Source: an uncultured Tissierellia bacterium (GTDB lineage: Bacteria > Bacillota > Clostridia > Tissierellales > Peptoniphilaceae). Taken from it: a stretch of 7,234 bases of DNA. The stretch spans positions 1-7,234 of the forward strand of contig CABTZP010000068.1 of the NCBI GenBank assembly GCA_902489375.1, given 5' to 3'. The translations under genes were made by a program, and so were the position numbers. Each line of letters opens with the position of its first letter. The first letter of the stretch is position 1. Below the pieces are notes generated by a model. That model searched no databases, was not told where the DNA came from, and saw only the letters and a list, made by a program, of their open reading frames with translations. Positions 6,669 through 7,234 of this stretch are shown here, one piece after another.

Positions 6669-6711
6669 GGGGCGGGGCCTTTGTAAAATTTTGGGGAAGC
6701 TCCCCCGCCCC
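6669..6711. repeat. Degenerate edge of the 128-bp array (GC-rich inverted repeat)
   Basis: GGGGCGGGG (6669-6677) pairs with CCCCGCCCC (6703-6711) over 9 bp around an AT-rich 25-nt loop. The layout GGGGCGGGG, AT-rich core, CCCCGCCCCTGACTAA is that of the last 50 or so bp of a repeat unit, so this looks like a decayed partial unit closing the array on the M23 side. A small hairpin GGGGA-AGC-TCCCC (6693-6705) overlaps it. Confidence 0.6.
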
Positions 6712-6743
6712 TGACTAAATGTCGTTTTCGAGCTTTGGTCAGG
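6710..6743 (+). other. Stem-loop A of the repeat unit (also 6838-6871, 6966-6999, 7094-7127)
   Basis: In each unit CCTGACTAAA (or CCTGACTAA) pairs with TTTGGTCAGG (or TTGGTCAGG) around a 14-16-nt centre that always contains TTTTCGA. Read as plus-strand RNA, a small inner stem capped by UUCG can form: GUU/AGC in units 1 and 4, CUUU/AAAG in unit 2; unit 3 loses one of these pairs. Outer arm pairing is kept in all four copies with one U-G wobble. Confidence 0.65.
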
Positions 6744-7234
6744 AGACGGCTGTCCTGACTTATTGGCAGTTTGGAGCTTTAGTTAGGAGCGGGGAGCGTT
6801 TTTCCTCTAAAGTTATGTCGCAAAATCCTTCCCCGACCCTGACTAAATGGCTTTTTCGAAAGTTGGTCAGGGGCGAAGGATCCTGACTTATTGGCGGTTT
6901 TAAGCTTTAGTCAGGGGCGGGGAGCGTTTTTCCTCTAAATTGATGTCGCAAAATCCTCCCCCGCCCCTGACTAAGTGACTTTTTCGAGCTTTGGTCAGGA
7001 GACGGCTGTCCTGACTAATTGGCGGTTTGAAGCTTTGGTCAGGGGCGGGGAGCGTTTTTCCTCTAAATTTATGTCGCAAAATCCTTCCCCGACCCTGACT
7101 AAATGACGTTTTCGAGCTTTGGTCAGGAGACGGCTGTCCTGACTAATTGGCGGTTTGAAGCTTTAGTCAGGGGCGGGGTGCGGTTTTCTTCTAAATTTAT
7201 GTCGCAAAATCCTTCCCCGACCCTGACTAAGTGA
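6711..7234. repeat. Tandem array of 128-bp non-coding repeats, running off the right edge
   Basis: The string CTGACTAA recurs at 6711, 6839, 6967, 7095 and 7223, exactly 128 bp apart each time. Complete units are 6711-6838, 6839-6966, 6967-7094 and 7095-7222; a fifth is cut by the window end. By eye units 3 and 4 differ at 6 positions, units 1 and 4 at 10, and unit 2 is the most divergent; no indels occur. The period is not a multiple of 3 and every unit carries stops such as TGA and TAA, so it is not coding. Each unit has two 34-nt stem-loop elements, a GC-rich GGGGCGGGG block, an AT-rich core (TCTAAATTTATGTCGCAAAA) and CCTTCCCCGACC or CCTCCCCCGCCC at the junction. There are no variable spacers, so it is not CRISPR. 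I do not recognise the family. Confidence 0.95.
6754..6787 (+). other. Stem-loop B of the repeat unit (also 6882-6915, 7010-7043, 7138-7171)
   Basis: A second 34-nt element 44 bp after A in every unit, with arms CCTGACTAA and TTAGTCAGG or wobble variants. Unit 1 has GTTAGG in place of GTCAGG, still pairing through G-U, and one T-T mismatch further in. A and B are alike along their whole length, so the 128-bp unit probably contains an old internal duplication. Confidence 0.62.

Noticed and set aside
6667..6696. G-quadruplex formed by the G-runs near the array edge
   Set aside because: There are only three separate runs of three or more G (6667-6672, 6674-6677, 6693-6696), and the last is separated by a 15-nt loop.
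6711..7234. CRISPR array
   Set aside because: The whole 128-bp unit is repeated, with no unique spacers between short repeats.
6711..7234. Tandem repeats as part of a surface-protein gene
   Set aside because: The 128-bp period shifts the frame at each unit, and stop codons occur in every unit.

Overview
The window reads as a piece of a Bacillota (Firmicutes-type, Gram-positive) chromosome. The signs are strong GGAGG-type ribosome binding sites, two TTG start codons, a lipoprotein signal peptide, secreted SH3b-type wall hydrolases, and a TIGN/KMSKS tryptophanyl-tRNA synthetase of the Bacillus type. G+C looks moderate, roughly half by eye. The extracytoplasmic FMN/FAD reductase suggests an anaerobic or facultative lifestyle. 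I cannot name the genus; an anaerobic coccus-like lineage is only a guess.

All four genes lie on the minus strand, so transcription runs from right to left. From right to left they are: (1) a 640-residue secreted SH3b-SH3b-M23 (LytM-type) peptidase at 4650-6572; (2) a 598-residue secreted SH3b-SH3b-NlpC/P60 (C40) peptidase at 2641-4437; (3) tryptophanyl-tRNA synthetase trpS at 1447-2478; (4) the first 460 codons of a lipoprotein fumarate/urocanate-reductase-like flavoprotein, starting at 1382 and running off the left edge. The gaps between M23 and C40, and between C40 and trpS, each hold an intrinsic terminator followed at once by a new promoter, so these three genes look like separate transcription units. 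The reductase follows trpS by 64 nt with no visible terminator and may be read through from it.

The two wall hydrolases are clearly sister genes. They share the start context (GGAGG, 6 nt, TTG-AAC-AAG), an unusual conserved N-terminal block, and two SH3b modules that match position by position. They end in unrelated catalytic domains: a Zn-dependent endopeptidase and a cysteine peptidase. Both promoters have a TTGACA -35 box and a TAAGAT -10 box, with a TTGTAACRATT motif just upstream. In front of the M23 gene this motif is part of a near match to the WalR (YycF) direct repeat, as expected for wall-hydrolase control.

The right end (about 6667-7234) is the most unusual part. It is a non-coding tandem array with an exact 128-bp period: four complete units and the start of a fifth at the window edge, plus a degenerate edge next to the M23 promoter. 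Each unit holds two related 34-nt stem-loop elements 44 bp apart, and a GC-rich segment that can pair with the start of the next unit. I do not recognise the repeat. It is the best candidate here for an undescribed element.
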